A DNA stretch of 6,576 nt from Bacillota bacterium (GCA_023415525.1 JAEZKI010000114.1:1-6576), one strand, 5' to 3'. Shown: positions 1-6,241, counted from the stretch's first letter. Program-made: numbers and translations. Notes: a model not told the origin generated them from the letters alone.

Positions 1-1161
1 CCCGAAGGAAACAAGAAGGATGATAATACTCACTATAATAGACTGAGTAATCATGGCTCTAGCCGGCATGTCATTTTTTAATACGGTCCATTTTTTAGGC
101 CAAAGACCAGCAGGTGTTCCACAAATAAGTTGCTTGAGAGGCGAATAAATCAGGGTGAAAAAGGCCCCTGTCAAGGCTAAGAACATAGCCAATCCTGCAA
201 AACGAGCTACCCAAGCGCCTGCTAGGAGTGCCGTATTTGTAGAAGCGCCAAAGCTAGTTGCCAATTCATAACCTAGATTTTGCATAATAATATAGGTGAC
301 ATTGGCGGTATTAACTGAAGGAAGAGAGAGGGTGTTTTGCCAATTAATAAAGATACCGATGAGAAAGATCCCTAATGAATAACCAATAGAGATAATGATA
401 GCAGAAATGGTCACCCCTTTGGGGAAGGTCTTTTCTGCTTTTTCTGTTTGATCCACTAGTCCTCCCACTGCTTCAATGCCACCATAGGCAAAAATAGCAT
501 AAGTAAAGAAGGATATAATGGAAAGAGAAGATTGATACTGAGGGTTTGGAGAAGCCAATAAAGTACGGGCATTATCCGTAATAGGCTGGGCAAAGTGGCC
601 GCCGTTAAGGAAAAGTATGAGGAGACCTCCTAGAAGAAGGGCAATATTCAAAAGAGCTATAGCAGAGCCCCCTACAGAAGTCACCTTTTTAATACCATTA
701 ATACCTCGAGAGGAAATAAGGGTAATGGCTAGCACCCAAAGAACACCTAAAATACCTATCACTTGTGTGCTATTGAGTCCTGCAAAAGCAAGGCGTGACG
801 TACGATCTTCGCCAAAGAAGGCATTGGATAGAGGAATCCAAATACTTGATGAGACATTGACTTGCCAAACCAAATAAGAAGCGTACCACATAAAAGTGCC
901 AATAAAGGCATACTTTGGTCCAACTGAACGTTGCATCCAAGAAAAAATACCTCCCCTTTCTTGTTTAAAGGCAGCGCCATATTCTGCCATCATAAAGGCA
1001 TAAGGGATAAAGAAGGCTAAAGCACCTAGTATATACCAAGGGATAGCAGCATAGCCCATGAGAAAAAAAGCTCTAGGAATATTGGCAAAACCAAAAACAG
1101 AAGTAAAGATCATAAGTACAAGGGAAGATAAGGTCAGTTTTTTTGTAGATTCGTTAGACAT
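1..1161 (-). CDS. yjeM: YjeM-type amino-acid permease (APC superfamily), 3' end beyond window
   Basis: This is an integral-membrane secondary transporter of the amino acid-polyamine-organocation (APC) superfamily. It resembles the YjeM branch, usually annotated as a glutamate/GABA-type transporter, whose substrate is not firmly known. My translation of the minus strand gives 387 uninterrupted residues in frame to the left edge; YjeM proteins run to about 500, so roughly the last fifth is missing. Recognisable stretches are LMIFTSVFGFANIPRAF (residues 16-32), the EYGAAFKQERGGIFSW region (60-75), GPKYAFIGTFMW (81-92), NGGHFAQ (186-192), FAYGGIEAVGGLVDQTE (224-240) and TGAFFTLIYSPLK (331-343). 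They match YjeM as I remember it. About ten hydrophobic helices are visible. The ATG at 1159-1161 is preceded by GGAGG (1168-1172) at a normal distance. The gene diverges from the GDT1-family gene. It is visibly richer in G+C than its neighbours. Family assignment is secure; substrate is not. Confidence 0.92.
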   Translation of the reverse strand, partial: MSNESTKKLTLSSLVLMIFTSVFGFANIPRAFFLMGYAAIPWYILGALAFFIPYAFMMAEYGAAFKQERGGIFSWMQRSVGPKYAFIGTFMWYASYLVWQVNVSSSIWIPLSNAFFGEDRTSRLAFAGLNSTQVIGILGVLWVLAITLISSRGINGIKKVTSVGGSAIALLNIALLLGGLLILFLNGGHFAQPITDNARTLLASPNPQYQSSLSIISFFTYAIFAYGGIEAVGGLVDQTEKAEKTFPKGVTISAIIISIGYSLGIFLIGIFINWQNTLSLPSVNTANVTYIIMQNLGYELATSFGASTNTALLAGAWVARFAGLAMFLALTGAFFTLIYSPLKQLICGTPAGLWPKKWTVLKNDMPARAMITQSIIVSIIILLVSFG

Positions 1162-1342
1162 AATAAGCCTCCAAATAAAAGCTGTGACTAATCACGCATT
1201 AAAATTATTATTAGAGTGCACCATTTTTAAAAATTAATTCCTAATTTTAGGAGCAAATAATAATGAAAGGGACAGCTCAGTGCATATAGTAAAAAGAGGA
1301 CGAACACAAAGAGTATAAAAAAGCTTGAGAGGGGGAGGAAAA
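1162..1342. promoter_or_regulatory. Divergent intergenic region between yjeM and the GDT1-family gene
   Basis: This 181-bp AT-rich stretch must carry the start signals of two divergent genes. A perfect inverted repeat, TCCTAA-TT-TTAGGA, lies at 1239-1252, and a shorter one, GTGA-CTAA-TCAC, at 1184-1195 between it and the yjeM start; either could bind a dimeric regulator. On the plus strand TATAGT at 1285-1290 is a possible -10 for the transporter, but no good -35 sits in front of it. On the minus strand there are only weak -10-like words (TAATAA type near 1207-1212) without a convincing -35. No open frame with a ribosome site and no riboswitch fold is evident. Confidence 0.35.
1331..1338 (+). 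promoter_or_regulatory. Ribosome binding site that fixes the GDT1-family start
   Basis: GGGGGAGG lies four bases before the ATG at 1343. An in-frame TTG at 1325 would place the start upstream of, and overlapping, this Shine-Dalgarno sequence, so the ATG at 1343 is the right start. The gap of four bases is on the short side. The next ATG (1355) would leave a gap of 16 bases and cut into the first helix. Confidence 0.8.
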
Positions 1343-2029
1343 ATGTTAAAAGAAATGTTGGGTGCTTTTTTACTGATATTTATGGCAGAGATGGGAGACA
1401 AATCTCAATTTTTAGCCATGTTATTTGCCTCACGATATAAGATGAAAGAAGTTTTAATGGGAGTATTTCTAGGTATTTTATTGAATCATGGTTTCGCACT
1501 AATCATTGGAGTAACACTAGGTAATATTATTTCTATAGAGTGCTTATCTCTTGCGGCAAGTATAGCTTTTCTTTATTTTGCATTTACTTCTTTGCAACAA
1601 GAACAAGATGAGAAACAAGAGGAAGTAAGAGTCTATAGTTGCCCTATTTTAGTTGTAATGGCAGCTTTTTTTATAGGTGAATTAGGAGATAAAACACAAC
1701 TTACAACCATTACCTTGGGCATGGAGGCTAAGTATCCTCTTGCTCTATTGGCGGGTACAGTAAGTGCCATGGTTTTAGTAAGTAGTTTGGGAATTTTAAT
1801 AGGGGGAAAACTAAAAAAAATGATTTCACCCTTTATGCTTCGCCTTATTTCGGCTTGTCTCTTCTTTGTATTTGGTATGCTAAAGCTTATACCCCTTCTT
1901 TGGGTGAAGGTGAACAAAGGCACTCTGTTAATTATCGGTTCACTACTTATTACTCTTTTCTTGTGGGAAATAGGGCAAGTACGACGTAAGGAAAAGACAA
2001 CTTCTTTAAAACCTCAACAAGAAATGTGA
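1343..2029 (+). CDS. TMEM165/GDT1 (UPF0016) family cation transporter, putative Mn2+/Ca2+ exporter
   Basis: This 228-residue inner-membrane protein belongs to the UPF0016/TMEM165/GDT1 family. Its hallmark is two copies of the E-x-G-D-K-[TS] motif, here E16-M-G-D-K-S21 and E113-L-G-D-K-T118, each in the first helix of a three-helix repeat. The acidic residues of both copies are thought to form the cation site. Characterised relatives move Mn2+ or Ca2+, and bacterial members such as MneA export Mn2+; export of Mn2+ here is inferred from family only. Helices lie roughly at 5-28, 36-60, 66-85, 100-125, 130-157, 166-190 and 199-216. An acidic loop (residues 87-94, EQDEKQEE) separates the repeats, and a basic tail follows the last helix. 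The seventh helix is extra to the usual six. No manganese (yybP-ykoY) riboswitch is visible upstream. It has no obvious terminator before the degV-family gene. Confidence 0.9.
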   Translation: MLKEMLGAFLLIFMAEMGDKSQFLAMLFASRYKMKEVLMGVFLGILLNHGFALIIGVTLGNIISIECLSLAASIAFLYFAFTSLQQEQDEKQEEVRVYSCPILVVMAAFFIGELGDKTQLTTITLGMEAKYPLALLAGTVSAMVLVSSLGILIGGKLKKMISPFMLRLISACLFFVFGMLKLIPLLWVKVNKGTLLIIGSLLITLFLWEIGQVRRKEKTTSLKPQQEM

Positions 2030-2033
2030 AACT

Positions 2034-2062
2034 TTGACAATAATGGATAATTACTATATACT
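2034..2062 (+). promoter_or_regulatory. Near-consensus sigma-A promoter for the degV-family gene
   Basis: TTGACA (2034-2039) and TATACT (2057-2062) are separated by exactly 17 bases. The -35 is perfect and the -10 has five of six consensus bases. Transcription should begin near 2069, giving a leader of roughly 38 nt. The -35 begins only five bases after the stop codon of the GDT1-family gene, so the degV-family gene is likely its own transcription unit, possibly with readthrough from upstream. Confidence 0.85.
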
Positions 2063-2106
2063 AGGGACTAATTATATAAAAAAGCTAGACCAATAAGGAG
2101 GACATC

Positions 2107-2970
2107 GTGGGAATAAAGCTTGTAACGGATTCATCATGTGACTTAAAGAGTGAATACATACTAGAAAAGCAAATTCATCTTATTCCACTAGAAGTGAATA
2201 TAGGAGGGGAATTTGTAAAGGATGATTTAGGTCAGACCCTTTCTCACATAGAGTTTTATAAGAAACTAAGACAGGGAGAAAGGCCATCAACTTCTCAAAT
2301 TAATCGTCATACCTTTGAAGAGCATTTCGAAAAACTTATTAAGTCAGGTGAAGAATTTATCTATTTAGGACTTTCAGGAGGACTAAGTGGGACTTTTAAC
2401 AATGCATTAGGAATAGAGCAGCATTTGAAAAGTATTTATCCAGATGCCAAGTTTAAGGTAATTGATTCAGAGTGTGGAGCATCTGGTTTAGGATTACTTA
2501 TTTATTTAGCACAGCAAAAAAAAGAGCAAGGTATGAACTTTGAAGAGCTTATTACATGGATAGAAAGTCATAAGAGACGAATAGCTCATTTATTTACCGT
2601 AGAGGATTTGGAATTTTTGAAACGAGGTGGCCGTATTTCAGAAGGCACCGCTTTTATAGGAAGTTTACTTCAAATCAAACCGATTTTACACATTATAGAA
2701 GAGGGAAAATTAACAGCCTTAGGAAAGGTAAAAGGGCGCAAGAAGGCTATGCGTTATCTAGTGGACATGGTGAAAAAAGAGTGGATAGGTGAAGAGGTTC
2801 CAGAGCTTTTCATTGCCCATGGCGATTGTGAAGATGAGGCATTAACTCTTAAGAAAATGCTTTTAGAGGAAAATCAAAACTTACATATTGACCTTTTCTG
2901 CATTGGAGCAGTTATTGGTTCTCATACAGGGCCAGGAACATTAGGTGTTATGTTTATGAAACGAGAATAG
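2107..2970 (+). CDS. DegV family protein (FakB-like fatty-acid-binding protein)
   Basis: This 287-residue soluble protein belongs to the DegV family. Family members bind one long-chain fatty acid; those studied as FakB present it to the kinase FakA, which makes acyl-phosphate for phospholipid synthesis from exogenous fatty acids. Visible signatures are TDSSCDL at residues 7-13, PSTSQ at 60-64, LSGGLSGTFNNA at 89-100, FTVEDLEFLKRGGRIS at about 163-178 and GSHTGPGTLG at 271-280. The Thr of PSTSQ, a Ser of the LS..LSGT loop and the His of GSHTGPG correspond to the carboxylate-binding positions of FakB, as I recall them. Length is normal. Translation starts at GTG 2107, five bases after a strong AAGGAGG (2095-2101). 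Tandem stops TAG-TAA end it. No fakA partner is in the window, and genomes often carry several degV paralogues, so the acyl chain bound and the partner are unknown. Confidence 0.93.
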   Translation: MGIKLVTDSSCDLKSEYILEKQIHLIPLEVNIGGEFVKDDLGQTLSHIEFYKKLRQGERPSTSQINRHTFEEHFEKLIKSGEEFIYLGLSGGLSGTFNNALGIEQHLKSIYPDAKFKVIDSECGASGLGLLIYLAQQKKEQGMNFEELITWIESHKRRIAHLFTVEDLEFLKRGGRISEGTAFIGSLLQIKPILHIIEEGKLTALGKVKGRKKAMRYLVDMVKKEWIGEEVPELFIAHGDCEDEALTLKKMLLEENQNLHIDLFCIGAVIGSHTGPGTLGVMFMKRE

Positions 2971-3015
2971 TAAAATCAACTAGAAATATTTACAAAAATG
3001 TTAAAAAATAGTTGT

Positions 3016-3043
3016 TTGTAACCCAAAGGACATCTATTATAAT
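3016..3043 (+). promoter_or_regulatory. Promoter of the ptsHI operon
   Basis: A perfect -10, TATAAT (3038-3043), is preceded by TTGTAA (3016-3021) at a 16-base spacing; read as TTTGTA at 3015-3020 the spacing is 17. Transcription would start near 3050, leaving a leader of almost 90 nt before ptsH. That leader holds a short palindromic, cre-like element at 3098-3111. The assignment rests on the exact -10 and the position after degV. Confidence 0.65.
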
Positions 3044-3137
3044 ATAAAAGTATTTTGGTAAGAATAGATTAAAAAAGATTAATACATTCAATTCATGCGT
3101 ATTCGTTTACGTAGGAGTTAAAGAAAGAGGAGACAAC

Positions 3138-3401
3138 ATGACAACATTAACAATAAAACTTATTAACCCAACAGGATTACATGCAAGACCAGCTACACTT
3201 GTTTGTAAAGAAGCATCTGCTTTTAAATCAAATATTTCCTTAAAATATGGTGATAAACAAGGCAATGCGAAAAGTTTAATTGCCTTGCTTGCTATGGGAA
3301 TTCCAGCCAATGCAGAAATAGAAGTTATAGCAGAGGGAGAAGATGAAGAACAAGCAGCTAAAAAAGTAGCAGCTTTTATTGAATCCATTAATGAAGCTTA
3401 G
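3138..3401 (+). CDS. ptsH: Phosphocarrier protein HPr of the PTS
   Basis: HPr is the small cytoplasmic phosphocarrier that takes phosphate from Enzyme I on His15 and gives it to the sugar-specific EIIA domains. The 87-residue length is normal. The active-site motif N-P-T-G-L-H15-A-R-P-A is intact, and Ser46 sits in the K-S-L-I context expected for the HPr kinase/phosphorylase site. A Gram-positive cell would therefore be expected to make P-Ser-HPr as co-regulator of CcpA; neither hprK nor ccpA is in the window. The start ATG follows AGAGGAG (3126-3132) with a five-base gap. ptsI begins 46 bases after the stop, without a terminator between, so the two form an operon. A specialised HPr-like paralogue is unlikely because both phosphorylation sites are kept and ptsI is adjacent. 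Confidence 0.96.
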   Translation: MTTLTIKLINPTGLHARPATLVCKEASAFKSNISLKYGDKQGNAKSLIALLAMGIPANAEIEVIAEGEDEEQAAKKVAAFIESINEA

Positions 3402-3447
3402 GAATGAGAAATAAAGAGACCTAAGAGAGTAGGAGGAGGAAGATTTC

Positions 3448-5061
3448 ATGAAAAAAGGGATTGCCGCATCCAAGGGCTATGCAATGGGGAAGGTATTTCT
3501 ATATGAAGAACAAGAGATAAACATTTCGGAGGAATTAATAGAAGATTCTTCATTAGAAGTTGAAAAGCTAAAAGGGGCTATTCAACTTTCTAAAGAGCAA
3601 TTAGAAAGTATAAAAGAAAAGACTAGAATCAACATAGGCGAGGCGGAAGCAGCTGTATTTGAAGCACATCTCCTTATTTTAGAAGATCCAGAATATATAG
3701 ATACTATTCAAAATGAAATAAATACCTATAAAATAAATGGGCTTAAGGCAATCGACAAGGTAACGACTCAACTCGTCACATTATTCGAAGCTATAGACGA
3801 TTCTTATTTGAGAGAAAGGGCGGCAGATATTAGAGATGTTTCCAAGCGTTTAATGGCCAATATTGCAGGACATACCATTGGGCTAGAAGTAAGAGAGCCA
3901 GAGACAATTGTTGTGGCTCATGATTTAACACCTTCTGATACAGCCCAGCTCGACCGAGAAAAAGTAGTGGGTTTCTTAACAGATATAGGTGGGAGGACTT
4001 CACATTCGGCCATTATGGCTAGAACTCTAGAAATACCAGCCGTAGTAGGACTTAAAGATATAACTTCTTGTGTAAAAAATGGAGATACCCTTATTGTAGA
4101 TGGGATTGAAGGCATTGCCATTATTAACCCAGATGAGACAACACTTAAGGTTTATAAAGAGAAACAAAGTTGCTTTAAGGCTAATCAAAAAGAATTAGCT
4201 AAGTTAAAAGATGTCCAAGTAGTGACTAAACAGGGAAAAAGAATAGAAGTATGTGGCAATATTGGTAAGCCGGAAGATGTTCTACAAGTTTTAGCCAATG
4301 GTGGAGAGGGTATAGGCCTTTTTAGAACAGAGTTTCTTTATATGGATAGAGAGCAAGCACCTACTGAAGAGGAGCAATTTGAAAGTTATAAATTTGTATT
4401 AGAAAAAATGCAAAATAAAAAGGTAGTGATTCGTACTTTAGATATAGGTGGGGATAAAACCTTACCTTATTTACCACTTCCAGTGGAAATGAATCCTTTC
4501 TTAGGTTACAGAGCTATTAGACTTTGTCTGGATCAACCAGAACTTTTTAAGATACAACTCCGTGCGCTCCTTCGTGCTTCTGTTTATGGAAAGCTAGCAG
4601 TTATGTTTCCTATGATTTCTGGTGTTGAAGAATTTAAACAAGCTATGGGTGTAGTGGAAACTTGTAAGAAAGAACTTACCGAAGAGGGGCAAGTTTATTC
4701 AGAAGACATAGAGTGGGGAATAATGATAGAAATTCCAGCAGCAGCGATTATGGCGGATGAATTAGCTAAGGAAGTAGACTTCTTCTCTATTGGAACCAAT
4801 GATCTTATTCAGTACACTCTTGCAGCAGATCGAATGAGTGAAAAGGTAGCTTACTTATACAATACCATGCACCCAGCCGTTTTGCGATTAATTAAAATGA
4901 CCATAGATGGGGCCCATAGTCAAGGCAAATGGGTGGGTATGTGTGGTGAAATGGCAGGAGATGAAGCAGCTATTCCAACCCTTTTAGAGTACGGATTAGA
5001 TGAATTTTCTATGAGTGCTACCTCTATTTTAGCAGCTAAAAAGATTCTTTTAGAACACTAA
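3448..5061 (+). CDS. ptsI: PTS Enzyme I (phosphoenolpyruvate-protein phosphotransferase)
   Basis: Enzyme I autophosphorylates with phosphoenolpyruvate on a histidine and phosphorylates HPr, the first step of all PTS sugar uptake. All three domains are present in 537 residues: the HPr-binding helical and phosphohistidine N-terminal part (about 1-225), with the active site G-G-R-T-S-H186-S-A-I-M-A-R, and the C-terminal PEP-binding barrel (about 255-537). PEP and Mg2+ site elements are visible: LFRTEFLY (291-298), IRTLDIGGDK (328-337), MIEIP (426-430), GTNDLIQYTLAADR (449-462) and GMCGEMAGD (497-505) with the proton-donor Cys499. Usual length is about 570; the missing part is only the last 30 or so residues after SMSATSIL, so catalysis should be intact. 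The ATG follows AGGAGGAGGA (3431-3440). Tandem TAA stops and a strong terminator close the operon. Confidence 0.97.
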   Translation: MKKGIAASKGYAMGKVFLYEEQEINISEELIEDSSLEVEKLKGAIQLSKEQLESIKEKTRINIGEAEAAVFEAHLLILEDPEYIDTIQNEINTYKINGLKAIDKVTTQLVTLFEAIDDSYLRERAADIRDVSKRLMANIAGHTIGLEVREPETIVVAHDLTPSDTAQLDREKVVGFLTDIGGRTSHSAIMARTLEIPAVVGLKDITSCVKNGDTLIVDGIEGIAIINPDETTLKVYKEKQSCFKANQKELAKLKDVQVVTKQGKRIEVCGNIGKPEDVLQVLANGGEGIGLFRTEFLYMDREQAPTEEEQFESYKFVLEKMQNKKVVIRTLDIGGDKTLPYLPLPVEMNPFLGYRAIRLCLDQPELFKIQLRALLRASVYGKLAVMFPMISGVEEFKQAMGVVETCKKELTEEGQVYSEDIEWGIMIEIPAAAIMADELAKEVDFFSIGTNDLIQYTLAADRMSEKVAYLYNTMHPAVLRLIKMTIDGAHSQGKWVGMCGEMAGDEAAIPTLLEYGLDEFSMSATSILAAKKILLEH

Positions 5062-5100
5062 TAAGAGAGTTTGAAAAGGAAGTTAGGACTAAATAAATAA

Positions 5101-5157
5101 AAAATAAAAAGGACGATTACCAGGTTTTTAAATCCTGTAGTCGTCCTTTCTGTTTTT
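5101..5157. terminator. Bidirectional intrinsic terminator between ptsI and popT
   Basis: Arms 5108-5124 and 5134-5149 pair over 16 base pairs with one bulged C (within ACCAGG) and one G-U pair, closing a nine-base loop (5125-5133). The outer nine pairs are AAAGGACGA with TCGTCCTTT. On the plus strand the stem is followed by TTTCTGTTTTT (5147-5157), ending ptsHI transcription. On the minus strand it is followed by a long U-rich run (complement of 5091-5110), which can end popT transcription. It lies exactly between two convergent genes. Confidence 0.9.
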
Positions 5158-5175
5158 AAAATAAGTTAAGAAGTT

Positions 5176-6057
5176 TTACTTGATGCTAGAGATTCCTTTT
5201 ATTTTTTCAAGGCCAATAATAAGTAGGCCCCCTGTAATAAATAGTAGAATATTAAAGTTTTCAAAACTCATAGGTGGTTGAGGAACCTCCAACGTTGTTG
5301 GCCCCATACAAACAGCATAAAGGGAACCAATCATTAAACCTAATATAAAATAAATCATTGGCCTACGATAATGCGTTAAGAGGTAACGAATCCCACGTAT
5401 GGTTAAGGCAATGCCACCGAGAATCCCTAGTCCAAAGCAAAAGAGTAAAGGGAAAACACTAAAATCAAAGCTTAAGAAGGCTTTAACAGCATTTAAGACA
5501 GGAACATAAAGCCCAAAAATCAAAAGCAAAGTGGAGCCAGAAATGCCGGGAAGTACCATAGCAGAAATCGCAATCATTCCTACAAAAAAGACATAAAAGG
5601 CAAGAGGAATAGAAAATTGATTAAGTGTCAGGCTACTGGAGCCACCTGTTGGATTAAAGTAAGTAATAGCTATAACAAGAACAATACCTAGAATAGCAAA
5701 AATACCACTTTTATAGTTTTTAGTTAAAATCTCTTTTTCTTCATGGGCAATAAGTGGAATAGAAAAAAGGATAAAGCCAATGAATAAAGAGCTAATACCA
5801 TATATTTGTTCTTCAAAAAGAGAAGCAAGAATAAATAGAGATAATACCATACCTACAATCCAACCTATCCCTAGTTTCAATAAGAAAAAGATGGCTTTTT
5901 TCTTTTCTGCTAAGGAATTGCTAGAGACTAAAGTATTAAGAGAATTAATAAATTCATCATAAAAGCCCATAACAAAGGCAATTGAACCGCCAGATACACC
6001 AGGGACACTGTCAGCTAGAGCCATACAAAAACCCCGAATAAATTGAATAATGTACAT
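5176..6057 (-). CDS. popT: DUF368 family membrane protein, PopT-type undecaprenyl-phosphate translocase
   Basis: DUF368 proteins, named PopT, are reported to return undecaprenyl phosphate, the lipid carrier of cell-wall precursors, across the cytoplasmic membrane for reuse; the DedA-family UptA does the same job in other or the same cells. This 293-residue protein is almost entirely hydrophobic, with about nine to ten membrane segments. It carries the two related half-repeat motifs of the family: D16-S-V-P-G-V-S-G-G-S25 followed by GFY, and V168-L-P-G-I-S-G-S-T176 followed by GLY. A short motif-like RGFCMALAD segment precedes the first. Length is normal. The start ATG (6055-6057) follows GAGGTG (6065-6070 on the complementary strand) by seven bases. 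It is alone between the terminator shared with ptsI and the divergent rRNA operon. Family is certain; transport of undecaprenyl phosphate is inferred from studied homologues. Confidence 0.92.
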   Translation of the reverse strand: MYIIQFIRGFCMALADSVPGVSGGSIAFVMGFYDEFINSLNTLVSSNSLAEKKKAIFFLLKLGIGWIVGMVLSLFILASLFEEQIYGISSLFIGFILFSIPLIAHEEKEILTKNYKSGIFAILGIVLVIAITYFNPTGGSSSLTLNQFSIPLAFYVFFVGMIAISAMVLPGISGSTLLLIFGLYVPVLNAVKAFLSFDFSVFPLLFCFGLGILGGIALTIRGIRYLLTHYRRPMIYFILGLMIGSLYAVCMGPTTLEVPQPPMSFENFNILLFITGGLLIIGLEKIKGISSIK

Positions 6058-6092
6058 TCTAATTCACCTCATGTTTTAACAATATTTACTCT

Positions 6093-6101
6093 ATCATACC
6101 A
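6093..6101 (-). promoter_or_regulatory. Extended -10 promoter candidate close to popT
   Basis: Read on the minus strand, TGG-TATGAT gives an extended -10 element (TG one base before a five-of-six -10). The -35 region at the right spacing (about 6116-6121) is only a pyrimidine-rich run, so the promoter would depend on the TG extension. The leader to the popT ATG would be about 30 nt. A second candidate lies further upstream at 6187-6216. Confidence 0.5.
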
Positions 6102-6124
6102 TAAAATAGGAGAAAAAAAGGGGG

Positions 6125-6188
6125 AAAGAAAAAAATTATAAAAAGTTTTATAAAAGGTGTTGACATATGTAGATTAGTCGTGTAATAT
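6125..6188 (+). promoter_or_regulatory. rRNA operon promoter with UP-like A/T tract
   Basis: A perfect TTGACA (6160-6165) is followed after 17 bases by TAATAT (6183-6188), a four-of-six -10; an overlapping TATTAT (6186-6191) is an alternative at spacing 20. Immediately upstream 6125-6155 is almost pure A/T with alternating A and T runs, the composition of an UP element that binds the alpha subunits of RNA polymerase at rRNA promoters. Transcription should start near 6194-6196. Only one promoter is evident, whereas many Firmicute rRNA operons have two in tandem. Confidence 0.8.
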
Positions 6189-6216
6189 TATACAAGTCGT
6201 CACCCACAAGTGACAA
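6187..6216 (-). promoter_or_regulatory. Possible minus-strand promoter overlapping the rRNA promoter
   Basis: On the minus strand TTGTCA (complement of 6211-6216) and a perfect TATAAT (complement of 6187-6192) are 18 bases apart. Such a promoter would fire toward popT with a leader of about 120 nt, and its -10 shares bases with the rRNA -10 region. It fits the consensus well, but the sequence is AT-rich and chance matches occur. It is an alternative or second promoter for popT. Confidence 0.35.
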
Positions 6217-6224
6217 CAATAAAG

Positions 6225-6241
6225 CTCACTTCAAAAGTGAG
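6225..6241 (+). promoter_or_regulatory. boxB-like hairpin of the rRNA leader
   Basis: CTCACTT and AAGTGAG form a perfect seven-base-pair stem around a CAA loop. It ends nine bases before the boxA-like sequence, the same hairpin-then-boxA order known from rRNA antitermination sites. There is no U run after it, so it is not an intrinsic terminator. The boxB role is inferred from position. Confidence 0.5.

Noticed and set aside
617..877. An 86-codon plus-strand open frame inside yjeM
   Set aside because: It is antisense to the well-conserved yjeM frame, has a low-complexity arginine-rich start and no ribosome site, so it is a shadow.
759..980. A 73-codon minus-strand open frame
   Set aside because: It overlaps yjeM on the same strand in another frame; the yjeM frame encodes a recognisable permease across the whole interval.
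1325..1342. TTG at 1325 as the start of the GDT1-family gene
   Set aside because: It would overlap the Shine-Dalgarno sequence GGGGGAGG and add MRGGGK to the protein; the ATG at 1343 is correctly placed after that site.
1253..1342. Manganese-sensing yybP-ykoY riboswitch before the GDT1-family gene
   Set aside because: Such riboswitches often precede this family, but the leader here shows none of the expected paired helices or conserved loops and is short.
2977..3014. CAACTA/TAGTTG inverted repeat after the degV-family gene as a terminator
   Set aside because: The stem is only six A/T-rich pairs with a 26-base loop and no proper U run, and it overlaps the ptsH -35 region.
3918..4121. Minus-strand open frames inside ptsH and ptsI, and a plus-strand one inside popT (5780-5962)
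   Set aside because: All are antisense to strongly conserved genes, have no ribosome sites and encode no recognisable protein.
5062..5100. Frameshifted remainder of the Enzyme I C-terminus
   Set aside because: The alternative frames reach only about a dozen codons before stops and show no resemblance to an Enzyme I tail; tandem stops and the terminator follow at once.
6022..6024. Internal Met12 as the popT start
   Set aside because: The ATG at 6055-6057 has a well-spaced GAGGTG, and starting at Met12 would remove the conserved RGF segment ahead of the first motif.
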